From an uncultured Bacteroidia bacterium (lineage in GTDB: Bacteria; Bacteroidota; Bacteroidia; Bacteroidales; Prolixibacteraceae): 64,000 nucleotides of DNA. A model generated the notes under the pieces. That model searched no databases. It was not told the DNA's origin and was given only the letters and a program-made list of their open reading frames with translations. The stretch spans positions 62,001 through 126,000 of the forward strand of contig CAIXCY010000273.1 of NCBI GenBank assembly GCA_903918045.1, written 5' to 3'. Shown here one piece after another: positions 47,120 through 56,236 of the stretch. Positions within the stretch are counted from its first letter, which is position 1, and the number at the start of each line of letters is the position of its first letter. The position numbers and the translations under genes are program-made.

Positions 47120-48133
47120 TTACTCAATAATGGTTGTCCAGTTATATGGATCTGGTTCGAGCCCATATTGTATTCCCTGAAGTTTTTCGTAAAGCTGAAC
47201 GCTTACCTTTCCCGGTTCTGATCCGTACAGGTACTCCTTATCGTGATCCGCATCGTAGATTCTTTTTATCGGCGAGATTACAGCCGCAGTACCACATGCA
47301 CCAACTTCATCAAATTCAGAAAGTTCTTCAACAGGTATCTGTCGTTCCTCTATCTTCATCCCCATATCAGCAGCCAATTGCCTTAAACTCATATTCGTAA
47401 TTGATGGCAGGATAGATTCCGACCTAGGGGTGACATAACTATTTCCCTTAATAGCAAAGAAATTTGCCGGTCCGCACTCATCAATATATTTCTTTTCTCG
47501 AGCGTCAAGGTACAATACAGCTGAAAATCCCTCCTGATGCGCACGTTGACCGGCTACCATACTTGCTGCATAATTACCGCCAACCTTAATCTTACCGGTA
47601 CCCAATGGCGCAGCGCGATCATATTCCCTGTAAATTACAAGATCGGTAGCCTTAAAACCCTCTTTGAAATATGGACCAACTGGCATAACAATTATTGTAA
47701 ACAGGTATTCCTCGGCCGGTTTAACTCCGATTTGGGGCCCTGTGCCAATTAGCAAAGGGCGGATATATAATGAGGCACCCGAGTCAAATGGTGGCACAAA
47801 AGCTTCATTAAGTTTTACAACTTTCTTAACAGCATCTATAAATAGCGAGGTTGGCACTTCTGCCAGCATAATTCCCTGAGCAGAACGCTGCATCCGTTTT
47901 GCATTCTCATCCATCCTGAATACACGTATCTTACCGTCTTGCCCCCGGAATGCCTTAATTCCTTCGAAAGATTCCTGTCCATAATGCAAGCATGTTGCGC
48001 CAATATGCATTGTAACATGTTCATCGGTAGTTACCTCTATCTCGCCCCACTGACCATTACGATACCAACTGCGAACATTATAATCCGCTTTGCTATAACC
48101 AAATCCAAGATTTTTCCAGTCTATTGTTTCCAT
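47120..48133 (-). CDS. ilvE: Branched-chain amino acid aminotransferase
   Basis: 337 residues. PLP fold type IV transaminase for Leu, Ile and Val. Motifs: LHYGQESFEGIKAFRG, IRPLLIGTGPQIGV, the PLP lysine in GTGKIKVGGNYAAS, DECGPANFFAI, and VGACGTAAVISPI near the C-terminus. Fits the longer (eukaryotic-like) BCAT subgroup common in Bacteroidota. Monocistronic. Confidence 0.96.
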   Translation of the reverse strand: METIDWKNLGFGYSKADYNVRSWYRNGQWGEIEVTTDEHVTMHIGATCLHYGQESFEGIKAFRGQDGKIRVFRMDENAKRMQRSAQGIMLAEVPTSLFIDAVKKVVKLNEAFVPPFDSGASLYIRPLLIGTGPQIGVKPAEEYLFTIIVMPVGPYFKEGFKATDLVIYREYDRAAPLGTGKIKVGGNYAASMVAGQRAHQEGFSAVLYLDAREKKYIDECGPANFFAIKGNSYVTPRSESILPSITNMSLRQLAADMGMKIEERQIPVEELSEFDEVGACGTAAVISPIKRIYDADHDKEYLYGSEPGKVSVQLYEKLQGIQYGLEPDPYNWTTIIE

Positions 48134-48394
48134 ATCATAAATTTATGCACAAATTCCGTCTGCTAAAATACAATTAATCCGTCAACAGTTTGATTCTTCA
48201 GGACAACAATGTGCTTAAATTGCACTAATTCCGGTAATTTTAATAATTACCGCCCCTTGTATAAAAACAGGCAGCCGATAACCAATATTGGAAAAGTTTG
48301 TTTAATTTTATCAAGTTTCATTTTCTTTTCCAGGTTAAAGGTTTTTGCACCCCTTAATTCGGAAGTAATTTATATGTTAAACTAACCTGACATC

Positions 48395-48901
48395 ATGAAA
48401 ACCGAAGCCAAACCCGAATATAAAAATTTAGGTTTTAGGAAAACCGTAGTTCCTACCGACATTATGACTGTTACAGACATTCTTAAATCGACCGGATATT
48501 TCAAATCTTATGACATAGAAGCAGCAACTGAACTGGTTGAAGATCGACTCAAAAATGGGGAGGGGGGTGGATATCAGTTTTATTTTCTTGAAGTTGAAGG
48601 GAGGACTATCGGTTACGGTTGCTATGGGGAGATCCCAAGAACCACAAAAAACTATGAATTATATTGGCTGGCAGTTAATAATGATTTCAGGGGCAAAGGA
48701 TTCGGCCGGATGCTTCTTGAAAAAATTGAAGCAGATATCAAAAAAAAGACAGGCAGGGGTATTTACACTGAATCTTCGAATATGGAACAACATTCGCAAA
48801 CCATTGAATTCTATAAAGAAAACGGATACCGCCAAATATCTGTTTATAAAGACTATTACGATATCAAAGACGACAGGGCAACTTTTTATAAAAAACTTTA
48901 A
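48395..48901 (+). CDS. GNAT family N-acetyltransferase
   Basis: 168 residues. The acetyl-CoA site is ELYWLAVNNDFRGKGFGRMLLEKIEADI (the RGKGFGR loop), followed by EFYKENGYRQISVYKDYY. The substrate is unknown. Convergent with the HdeD-like gene, 12 bases apart. Confidence 0.9.
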   Translation: MKTEAKPEYKNLGFRKTVVPTDIMTVTDILKSTGYFKSYDIEAATELVEDRLKNGEGGGYQFYFLEVEGRTIGYGCYGEIPRTTKNYELYWLAVNNDFRGKGFGRMLLEKIEADIKKKTGRGIYTESSNMEQHSQTIEFYKENGYRQISVYKDYYDIKDDRATFYKKL

Positions 48902-48913
48902 ATCTAAAGTATC

Positions 48914-49492
48914 TTAAACTTCTTCATAGGGGATATCATGCACCTCTGATCCGTTATATTTTGGGGGTCTCTTTCCAGCCTTCCAGATTCTGATTAATTC
49001 AGAAAAACCATTCAGTATGAAAAGCCCACCAAGAAACGGAAGAATTGTTTCAGCACTTTTAAAAGGGTCCGTCAACAGAAAAATACCACTCCCTGTTGTA
49101 AATAGTCCAATAATTAAAAAGACCCATGCCCAAATCGATCGCGTGAGTGACCCCAAAGCTCCAGCAAGTTGAATTAGTCCCATGATAAGCAAAATAATTC
49201 CAATGAAAATCATGAAAAGCTTAATCATAGCAGAAGGCGCCGCTATAAAAACGATCCCGAAGAGTATATTCATAATTCCCTGAGCGGACCAAATTCCTTT
49301 GGAAAGTCCACCCTTCCTTAGGTTAGAAAAGACCAGAGTAACCAGGCCTCCTAACATTAGCATTCCACCAATAACAATCATGACCGCTTTCATTGTCAGG
49401 CCAGGTACAAAAAGGAGTATTGTTCCGGTTAAAATTGTCGAAATGCTACGTGGTACTGATCCCATTGAATTTGATGCAAAAAATTTTGCCAT
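48914..49492 (-). CDS. HdeD/DUF308 family membrane protein
   Basis: 192 residues with six predicted membrane segments in three hairpins, glycine-rich (GTILLFVPGLTMKAVMIVIGGMLMLGGLVTL, LFMIFIGIILLIMGLIQLAGALGSL). DUF308 family; E. coli HdeD is linked to acid resistance, but most members are uncharacterised. The C-terminus is a short cytosolic tail. Monocistronic. Confidence 0.88.
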   Translation of the reverse strand: MAKFFASNSMGSVPRSISTILTGTILLFVPGLTMKAVMIVIGGMLMLGGLVTLVFSNLRKGGLSKGIWSAQGIMNILFGIVFIAAPSAMIKLFMIFIGIILLIMGLIQLAGALGSLTRSIWAWVFLIIGLFTTGSGIFLLTDPFKSAETILPFLGGLFILNGFSELIRIWKAGKRPPKYNGSEVHDIPYEEV

Positions 49493-49661
49493 AGTTTGGG
49501 CTTAAGGTTGAATCGATTAATGTCAGGATAACCTTTGATTCGGTAGCAATTAAAAAATGGCCATAATACCAAATAAGATCATCTCAGTTTACGAAATTAA
49601 TGCAAAAAAAGTGATTTTTCGATTATTTTACGGTGGATTCAAATTTTTTTAGAAAATGCGT

Positions 49662-49669
49662 TAAATTTG
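49662..49669 (+). promoter_or_regulatory. -7 box for yebC
   Basis: TAAATTTG, an exact TAnnTTTG match, 34 bases before the ATG at 49704. Confidence 0.45.
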
Positions 49670-49703
49670 CCCCCTTAAAACCTCAAGTTATTTTATAAAG
49701 AAT

Positions 49704-50417
49704 ATGGGACGCGCATTCGAATATAGAAAGGCCAGAAAGATGAAACGCTGGGGCTCGATGGCCAGAACGTTCACTAAAATTGGGAAAGAGATTGCAATTG
49801 CGATAAAGTCGGCAGGACCAGATCCTGCGGCAAATTCGCGGCTGCGCGTTTTGATGCAGAATGCCAAAAATGCAAGTATGCCCAAAGAAAATATCGAACG
49901 GGCCATTAAAAAAGCGACTTCCAAAGATCAGACCGATTATAAGGAGGTTGTTTATGAAGGATATGCCCCTTTTGGTATTGCAGTACTTGTTGAAACAGCA
50001 ACCGATAATACCACACGAACAGTGGCAAATGTTCGAAGTTATTTCAACAGAACCGGCGGTTCACTCGGAACTTCCGGATGTGTTGAATACATGTTTGAAC
50101 ATAAATGTCTTTTCAAAGTAAAGAATAAAGAGGGAATTGATCTTGAAGAACTTGAATTCGAGATGATCGATCTTGGGGTACAGGAAGTTTTTGCCGAAGA
50201 TGAAAACATAATTATTTATGGAGACTATGAAGCATTCGGACCAATTCAAAAATATATTGAAGAGAATAATTTTGAGATTGTAAATGCAGAATTTGAACGA
50301 ATTCCTACCGAACTTAAGGAATTAAATGAAGAGCAGATTGCCGGAGTTGAGAAACTACTCGAAAAACTGGAGGAAGACGAAGATGTCACAAATGTTTATC
50401 ATAACATGAAAGATTAG
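49704..50417 (+). CDS. yebC: YebC/PmpR family protein
   Basis: 237 residues. Recognised by MGRAFEYRKARKMKRWGSMARTFTKIGKEI, DPAANSRLRVLMQNAKNASMPKENIERAI, YEGYAPFGIAVLVE and TDNTTRTVANVRSYFNRTGGSLG. Members act as DNA-binding regulators or, by more recent work, in relieving ribosome stalling. The W-G-S variant replaces the usual HSKW-type start, as in the Bacteroidota branch. Followed by a clear terminator. Confidence 0.95.
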   Translation: MGRAFEYRKARKMKRWGSMARTFTKIGKEIAIAIKSAGPDPAANSRLRVLMQNAKNASMPKENIERAIKKATSKDQTDYKEVVYEGYAPFGIAVLVETATDNTTRTVANVRSYFNRTGGSLGTSGCVEYMFEHKCLFKVKNKEGIDLEELEFEMIDLGVQEVFAEDENIIIYGDYEAFGPIQKYIEENNFEIVNAEFERIPTELKELNEEQIAGVEKLLEKLEEDEDVTNVYHNMKD

Positions 50418-50579
50418 AAAAGTTAAATTTCTATTAAAATTTAACACTTTTTTATCACCACTTTCAAAATAATTTAACTACATTTGCTGTCAGAGAAGTT
50501 AAAAATAAAACAATAAAGATATTTAAGAAACCCTTTCACCAGTTGAAAGGTTATTTAGGTTAGGTTTAGGTTAGGTAGA

Positions 50580-50611
50580 GCAAGGAGTCATTCGACTCCT
50601 TGCTTGTTTTT
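50580..50611 (+). terminator. Rho-independent terminator after yebC
   Basis: A perfect 10-base stem, GCAAGGAGTC (50580-50589) with GACTCCTTGC (50594-50603), loop ATTC, then TTGTTTTT. Confidence 0.9.
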
Positions 50612-50626
50612 ATAAGTTTCCAGTTC

Positions 50627-51502
50627 CTACTCTTCCAAAAGCAGTTGTTTCCCTTTTTCAATATTATCACGTTGCGCGGAAGTCAGTTTAGGGTACTCAA
50701 TTCCCAAAGAATTAAGCTTTTCAACAATAATCTGGCTTACTACGATCTGCATAAACCATTTGTGATCTGCCGGAATAATATACCATGGAGCCAATGCAGT
50801 TGAAGTATGGATAAAAGTTTGTTCGTAGGCTGTTTGATAATCATCCCAGTATTTGCGCTCCTCTACATCACGATCTGAAAATTTCCAGTTTTTTTCCGGA
50901 TCCTCAATCCGTTTTAAAAATCGCCGCTTCTGCTCCTCTTTCGAGACGTTAAGGAAAAATTTAAGGATAAGTGTCCCGTTATTGGAGAGGTATTTTTCAA
51001 AATTGTTGATGTCATTATAACGCTGAAGCCATAAGGAATGATCCGGAGAAACCTTGCTGTAATCAATTGGCAGCTTTTGTCCCGCTAGAATCTCCGGATG
51101 AACACGGGTAACAAGCACCTCCTCGTAATAGGAACGGTTAAAGATACCAATGTCTCCCTTTGCAGGCGTTGCTTTCATACAACGCCACAAATATGCATGG
51201 TCGAGCTCCTCGGTTGAGGGGGCCTTAAAACTGGTCACATTACACCCCTGAGGGTTGATACCTGACATTACATGCTTGATGGTGCTGTCTTTCCCGGCAG
51301 CATCCATCGCCTGAAAAATTATAAGAAGCGAAAATTTATCCTGCGCATAGAGCACATTCTGGATTTCAGATAACTGCTCAACTCCTTGTTTCAGTGACTC
51401 TTCGGCACTTTTCTGTGTAGTGTAGGAATTTTTATCATCCGTACGAAAATCAGAAAGCTTTTTGCTCCTGTCTGCCGGGAAAATGTATTTATTATGATCC
51501 AT
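50627..51502 (-). CDS. Polyphosphate kinase 2 family protein (class III-like)
   Basis: 291 residues. Walker A is QAMDAAGKDS (64-73), followed by TIKHVMSGINPQGCNVTSFKAPS, then FNRSYYEEVLVTRVHPEIL and EEQKRRFLKRI. The QAMDAAGKD form and HVMSGINPQG mark the PPK2 group able to phosphorylate AMP as well as ADP from polyphosphate, unlike the GRDAAGKGG enzyme at 26312. Cytosolic. Convergent with yebC and divergent from mnmE. Confidence 0.92.
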   Translation of the reverse strand: MDHNKYIFPADRSKKLSDFRTDDKNSYTTQKSAEESLKQGVEQLSEIQNVLYAQDKFSLLIIFQAMDAAGKDSTIKHVMSGINPQGCNVTSFKAPSTEELDHAYLWRCMKATPAKGDIGIFNRSYYEEVLVTRVHPEILAGQKLPIDYSKVSPDHSLWLQRYNDINNFEKYLSNNGTLILKFFLNVSKEEQKRRFLKRIEDPEKNWKFSDRDVEERKYWDDYQTAYEQTFIHTSTALAPWYIIPADHKWFMQIVVSQIIVEKLNSLGIEYPKLTSAQRDNIEKGKQLLLEE

Positions 51503-51675
51503 TGCGCTGAGATTTAAATAGAATAAATGAAAGGAACCTGCTGTTGTAATAAACGATTAAAATTAAGCATTTTATCGCTGTTTTCAATTAATTCCAGACA
51601 TACTTTTAAAGCGACAGCAAAGATAATCACAACAATCCTCAGGAACTATTCGCAAAACTGACTCTCAATTTTAGC

Positions 51676-51683
51676 TATCTTTG
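51676..51683 (+). promoter_or_regulatory. -7 box for mnmE
   Basis: TATCTTTG matches TAnnTTTG, 26 bases before the ATG at 51710. Confidence 0.45.
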
Positions 51684-51709
51684 TCTCTTGTTCGCTAAAC
51701 AAATATTAA

Positions 51710-53104
51710 ATGTTAGATCAAAAAACGATTTGTGCCATTTCGACACCTCCGGGAATTGGTGGAATAGCGGTAATCCGTGTTTCTGGAAAAGAGGCCATTG
51801 CTGTTGCAGATAAGGTCTACAAATCACCTGTTGCAGGAAAAAAGCTTGCTGATCAAAAGGCCAATACGCTTCATTTTGGTGTTGTTCAAGCTGGTGACAC
51901 GCTGATCGACGAAGTTGTTGTTGGCCTCTTTAAAGCACCTCATTCGTTTACTGGGGAAGATATTGTTGAGATCTCTTGTCACGGTTCACTCTATATTCAG
52001 CAACAGATCCTCCAGCTTTTAATCTCACTTGGTGCACGGATGGCCAGACCAGGGGAGTTTACGCAACGGGCTTTTTTAAATGGGAAAATGGACCTTTCAC
52101 AAGCTGAGGCGGTGGCAGACCTGATTGCATCGGCAAATGGGGCCGCCCACAAAATGGCGCTCAATCAGATGCGTGGAGGATTTTCTAACGAGATTAAACA
52201 ATTACGGGGAGAATTACTCCGTTTTGCAGCTCTCGTCGAATTGGAACTTGATTTCGCCGAAGAGGATGTTGAATTTGCTGACCGTAATTCACTAATCGAA
52301 CTTTCCACGCGCATTGCCAACCTGCTGCAGAAGCTCACCGAATCGTTCAGGCTTGGAAATGCAATTAAAAACGGTGTCCCTGTTGCGATTATCGGTGAAA
52401 CTAACGTTGGAAAATCGACACTCCTCAATGCATTACTTAATGAAGATAAAGCTATCGTTTCGGATATCCACGGAACGACACGTGATGTTATTGAAGATGT
52501 TGTAAATATCGGAGGAACTCTGTTCCGATTTTCCGATACAGCCGGAATCCGCGATACGGAAGATGTTATTGAAACAATGGGAATTGAAAGGAGCTACCTT
52601 CAGCTGGATAAAGCAGAGATTGTGTTGTTGGTAACCGACCTCAGCCGATCAGTTGAGCCAATCCTTGACAGAATTCAGAAAATCCGTGAAAAGATCAAAG
52701 ACCAGCATCTGATCATCATTGCCAACAAAGTAGATATTGCACCTGAAGAAACAAGGTCTCAATTATCCCGGTTCCCTTTACTGCCTAATGAGTCTTTAGT
52801 TTTTATTGCCGCCAAAAACCGGGCAAACCTCGGGCAACTGATCCAAATTATGACTAATTCACTGAGCCTCTCCCCCTTAGCTCCTGAAGATATCATCGTC
52901 TCAAATGTGAGGCACTACGAAGCGTTATCCCTGGCGCTTAATGCGATAAGGCTGGTAATCAATGGATTGCATTCTGGTATTTCAGGCGATTTCCTGGCCC
53001 AGGATATCCGTGAATGCCTCCACTACCTGGGCGAAATAACGGGTGAAATAACTACAGATGAGACACTTGGATATATATTTAAGAATTTTTGTATCGGAAA
53101 GTAA
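51710..53104 (+). CDS. mnmE: tRNA uridine-5-carboxymethylaminomethyl(34) synthesis GTPase MnmE
   Basis: 464 residues. With MnmG modifies the wobble uridine of certain tRNAs. N-terminal folate-binding domain: CAISTPPGIGGIAVIRVSG and HSFTGEDIVEISCHGS. G domain: GETNVGKSTLLNALL (G1), GTTRDVIED (G2), DTAGIRDTED (G3), NKVD (G4). The C-terminus FCIGK carries the conserved catalytic Cys. Monocistronic. Confidence 0.98.
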   Translation: MLDQKTICAISTPPGIGGIAVIRVSGKEAIAVADKVYKSPVAGKKLADQKANTLHFGVVQAGDTLIDEVVVGLFKAPHSFTGEDIVEISCHGSLYIQQQILQLLISLGARMARPGEFTQRAFLNGKMDLSQAEAVADLIASANGAAHKMALNQMRGGFSNEIKQLRGELLRFAALVELELDFAEEDVEFADRNSLIELSTRIANLLQKLTESFRLGNAIKNGVPVAIIGETNVGKSTLLNALLNEDKAIVSDIHGTTRDVIEDVVNIGGTLFRFSDTAGIRDTEDVIETMGIERSYLQLDKAEIVLLVTDLSRSVEPILDRIQKIREKIKDQHLIIIANKVDIAPEETRSQLSRFPLLPNESLVFIAAKNRANLGQLIQIMTNSLSLSPLAPEDIIVSNVRHYEALSLALNAIRLVINGLHSGISGDFLAQDIRECLHYLGEITGEITTDETLGYIFKNFCIGK

Positions 53105-53213
53105 CCGGCGTTTTTAAATAAATTTTAAATAGAAATCAAACTGCTTCGCTAAACTTAAGTTTGAAGAAAGCACCTTTCAAATAAGCAGCATAAACCAATA
53201 TCGAATATCAGAT

Positions 53214-54614
53214 TTACTTTTTCAAAATCAGATAGTTGTAGGGCGCCAGAGTAAGTTGGGTATTTAAAGAGACTGCTTCACCAGTAAATGCATCAGTCCA
53301 GATAGTACCTGCGACCACTGCCGGAAGAGTGAAATTTACACTTGAATTGCGAAGATTGCAGACCACAAAAACAGTCTCAGCTCCTGATGTTTTAGTAAAA
53401 GCACAAACATTGGCATCGTCATAGGAAGTTAATGTACCCCGTCGAATTGCCATACTGCTGTTTCGGAAAGCAATTATTTTTTTGTATTCAGAGACCATTT
53501 CCCGATTTAATGTCCAGTCTATAACTTGTGACGTAAAGGGGAATGTGATCTGGAAAGGGGTTCCTACCTCCTGCCCATTATAAATCATTGGCACTCCCTT
53601 CATATAGGCTGCAATAACAAATGCTGCCATCGAACCTGATTTGCCGTCAAACAAATCCAAAGGGGTGCCATCAGAGCTATTTACGTCATGGTTGGAAGTA
53701 TAGCGAACAACCATGTTCGTTTCCGTTGCTCCCGTGTACTCCTGAGAATTAATATTGTCAAGACTGGTAATCGGTTGATTGCTAATGAAAATTGATTTCA
53801 TCTGACTGTAAAACCTGAAACCAAAGGAATAATTAAACCCCGAGGCAAAATTATCGCTTCTGGTTCCTTCGGCGAGCATTAAGAGTTTGTGGGTTGAAAT
53901 ATTGCGCAGGGTATCGATAGCCTGCTTCCAAAAGTCAGCCGGTGGTCCATCCGAATAATCGCATCTGAAACCATCACAATTGGCTGCATAAACCCAATAT
54001 TTCATCGACCTGATCATTGCTTTACGCATATCAAAGTTTTGAAAATTGAGCTGTGCAACATCATTCCATCCTTTCGGACTAACAATATTTCCCAAATTAT
54101 CCTGCGCATACCACGTTGAGTTTTTAATCCAGCCATTATCCCAGGAAGTATGATTTGCCACCCAATCAAGAATTACTGTCATCCCTTTGGCATGTGCTCC
54201 ATCAATCAGATTTCGCAGGTCAGAAAGTGTTCCAAATTCAGTATTCACAGCAGTATAATCTTTTACACAATAGGGTGAATTGACCGATTTCAGCACCCCC
54301 ACAGGGTAAACAGGCATTAGGTATAGGACATTTACACCCAGGCTCCTGATGGAATCAAGACGGGTAATTACCCCCTGAAAATTATAGGTAGGGCTGAAGC
54401 AACGCATATTTACCTGATATATTGTGGCATCACGTGGATCAGGAACACGGGCAAAGGGGGTGCCATACTGAGTCGGATCAGGATTTGCGTTAACAATTAC
54501 CGGAATTACGGGCTTATCAGGCGCTTTATGACAGCCTCCGAAAACAGTTAATAGGATGACCAGAATATAATTCAACATGACATTTTTTATTGGTTTGAAA
54601 GTTGGCTGGATCAT
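53214..54614 (-). CDS. Alpha-amylase family (GH13) glycoside hydrolase, exported
   Basis: 466 residues; the start ATG overlaps the Crp-like stop as TAATG, while an internal ATG (54578) gives a lipoprotein-like signal (MLNYILVILLTVFGGC). GH13 motifs: VILDWVANHT (region I), GFRCDYSDG with the nucleophile Asp (II), LMLAEGTRS with the acid/base Glu (III), RYTSNHDVNS (IV). The small C-terminal beta domain is present (INFTLPAVVAG-like strands). Likely degrades alpha-glucans at the cell surface or periplasm. Coupled to a Crp-like regulator. Neither maltose transport nor Sus genes lie nearby. Confidence 0.93.
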   Translation of the reverse strand: MIQPTFKPIKNVMLNYILVILLTVFGGCHKAPDKPVIPVIVNANPDPTQYGTPFARVPDPRDATIYQVNMRCFSPTYNFQGVITRLDSIRSLGVNVLYLMPVYPVGVLKSVNSPYCVKDYTAVNTEFGTLSDLRNLIDGAHAKGMTVILDWVANHTSWDNGWIKNSTWYAQDNLGNIVSPKGWNDVAQLNFQNFDMRKAMIRSMKYWVYAANCDGFRCDYSDGPPADFWKQAIDTLRNISTHKLLMLAEGTRSDNFASGFNYSFGFRFYSQMKSIFISNQPITSLDNINSQEYTGATETNMVVRYTSNHDVNSSDGTPLDLFDGKSGSMAAFVIAAYMKGVPMIYNGQEVGTPFQITFPFTSQVIDWTLNREMVSEYKKIIAFRNSSMAIRRGTLTSYDDANVCAFTKTSGAETVFVVCNLRNSSVNFTLPAVVAGTIWTDAFTGEAVSLNTQLTLAPYNYLILKK

Positions 54615-55303
54615 TACCCAATTTTACTGATGTATTGTAACTTTTCAAGATCAATAATTTCAATCTTCTTTCCTTCAATGGTTATGATTTTCTCGTTTTG
54701 CCATCTCGAAAGGGTCATAATCACGTTTTCGGTTGAACAACCGGCAAATTCGGCAATCTCTTTTCTTGTCAGGGAGAGGACAAAGATATTTTCGTGGTAA
54801 ACTTCAGCTGCAAGGTATAGCATAATATCGGCAATCCGCCCCTCCTTCTGTTTATGAGCAAGGCTGATAAAGTTCATAATTGCCTTTTTGAACATTTCGG
54901 AGGCTATCTGAAACATCATCATGGCAAACTTGGAATTTTCAACCAGTATCTCCTCCAGTACTTTAGCATCAATGAGAATTGCCTCACAATCCTCAACGGC
55001 AACGAAAGAGAACAGGTTGTTATCCTTATAGAAAAGGTTTGCACCACCAAGGATTTTCGGGGCAGAAACGATTGTAAGAATCAGATTTTTGTTGATCTCA
55101 TTTTCGTAATTAAACTTGACAATTCCCTTTTCGAGGTAAACAATATGGGTAGGAACCCCACCCTGCTTAAGAATCGTTTCCCCTTTTTTAAAATGTAGCC
55201 GAACGGAGGTTTTTTCGAGTTTTTCAAACTCTTTTTCGCTGATAAACTGAAGTGAAATCCTTCTGAACCAGGAGTATTCCTGATTATTTGTGATTAGATT
55301 CAT
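54614..55303 (-). CDS. Crp/Fnr family transcriptional regulator
   Basis: 229 residues. The cyclic-nucleotide-binding fold covers about 25-135 (LHFKKGETILKQGGVPTHIVYLEKGIVKF), then a long dimer helix and an HTH at about 165-225 (LTRKEIAEFAGCSTENVIMTLSRWQNEKII). No cysteine pattern for an iron-sulfur cluster is present, so it is unlikely to be Fnr-like. Its stop overlaps the GH13 start, suggesting that the two are made together. Effector unknown. Confidence 0.93.
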   Translation of the reverse strand: MNLITNNQEYSWFRRISLQFISEKEFEKLEKTSVRLHFKKGETILKQGGVPTHIVYLEKGIVKFNYENEINKNLILTIVSAPKILGGANLFYKDNNLFSFVAVEDCEAILIDAKVLEEILVENSKFAMMMFQIASEMFKKAIMNFISLAHKQKEGRIADIMLYLAAEVYHENIFVLSLTRKEIAEFAGCSTENVIMTLSRWQNEKIITIEGKKIEIIDLEKLQYISKIG

Positions 55304-55485
55304 TTGTGAAATATTTGTTTTATTCCCGTTCGGGAGGGATAATCAGGACTTAATAAATAAGTCTCATACAAATATACATTAAATTCATTACCAATGGACG
55401 GAAATGCAAATACACGCTCATTCCGATAAACAGTATGCGGGTCAAAGACCGGAATGGTGAATTTTTTGCTGCATCGTATTGAAAC

Positions 55486-55518
55486 AGTCCGAGCGCGACT
55501 TTAAGTCGCACCCGGACT
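55486..55518 (+). repeat. GTCCGAG palindrome, third copy of the island repeat core
   Basis: AGTCCGAGCGCGACTT pairs with AAGTCGCACCCGGACT around a single base. Same palindrome as within 27391-27556 and 30901-31038, without the flanking head. Confidence 0.7.
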
Positions 55519-55824
55519 TGAAATTCAAGTACACCTTTATATCAATGAATAATACCCGGGGTATCGACAGGAATGGAAAGTTTGAAAAGGACAAAACCTC
55601 TGAAAAGAAGAACTCCATCTTACCTGAAGAGGCGACCCAGTTCGGGGATAGTCTGGATAAAAGGATTTAAACCCATTATGGTCATTTGATTAATTTTAAT
55701 CATGTGACTTTCGTTTCACATTAGTGATCAGCACTCTTGTTTTTTCGAAATATAAATAAAACGAGCAGAGTAAAAATATTCTATTATTAATTCCCTGAAA
55801 AAGAATTTAAATTCAATCCATTAT

Positions 55825-55843
55825 GGGCGATTAAAAATCGCCC
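55825..55843 (+). repeat. GGGCGATT hairpin, upstream copy
   Basis: GGGCGATT and AATCGCCC pair perfectly with loop AAA; CCACCCGGTCCTGCTGTT follows. The downstream sequence is related to that after the hairpin at 56114, so the two are copies of one element. Confidence 0.6.
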
Positions 55844-56113
55844 CCACCCGGTCCTGCTGTTATTAAATGCTCAGGATAAGAAACCAAAGAGACAATTAAA
55901 ATTCAGCACCAAATTAAACTGTCGCTGTTTTCCCTTTTTTTGAATAATATTCCCGGATTGACATTACATTTAAAAGCTGCTCTCTTTTTTCAGAATCAAG
56001 CTTTACATCACAGTTTACCCCAACCAAGGATTCCAGTGGAATTCCCAAATATTGGTTCAGGAGTGAAATCATATTTAATGTTGAAATTGAAAGTCATCTG
56101 GTCTCTTCCAAAA

Positions 56114-56134
56114 GAGGCGAATAAAATTCGCCTC
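56114..56134 (+). repeat. GAGGCGAAT hairpin in the operon leader
   Basis: GAGGCGAAT (56114-56122) and ATTCGCCTC (56126-56134) pair perfectly, loop AAA, followed by ACCCGTCTACCCTGTT. It ends 102 bases before the carrier-protein ATG, so it could lie in the transcript leader. Confidence 0.6.
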
Positions 56135-56236
56135 ACCCGTCTACCCTGTTTATGGTATAAAAAATGCCGCATTAAAGGGATTTCTCAAAACCTTAAAAAA
56201 TATTACTTTCGCCCTTGTTAACACTATAGTAAAAAA

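Larger units (their letters stand above)
55304..56236. other. Long intergenic region before the thiocarboxylate operon
   Basis: About 930 bases with no convincing gene; frames at 55479-55670 and 55940-56221 run through palindromes and lack recognisable features. It holds three hairpins (55486-55518, 55825-55843, 56114-56134), AT-rich stretches, and must contain promoters for the Crp-like gene (left) and the operon (right). Around 56207 a TTACTTTCG-like near match to a -7 box is seen, not exact. Confidence 0.6.

Noticed and set aside
55479-55670. 63-codon frame upstream of the sulfur operon
   Set aside because: Runs directly through the GTCCGAG palindrome; composition looks random.
55940-56221. 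93-codon frame in the operon leader
   Set aside because: Contains the GAGGCGAAT hairpin and no family features; more likely leader RNA.
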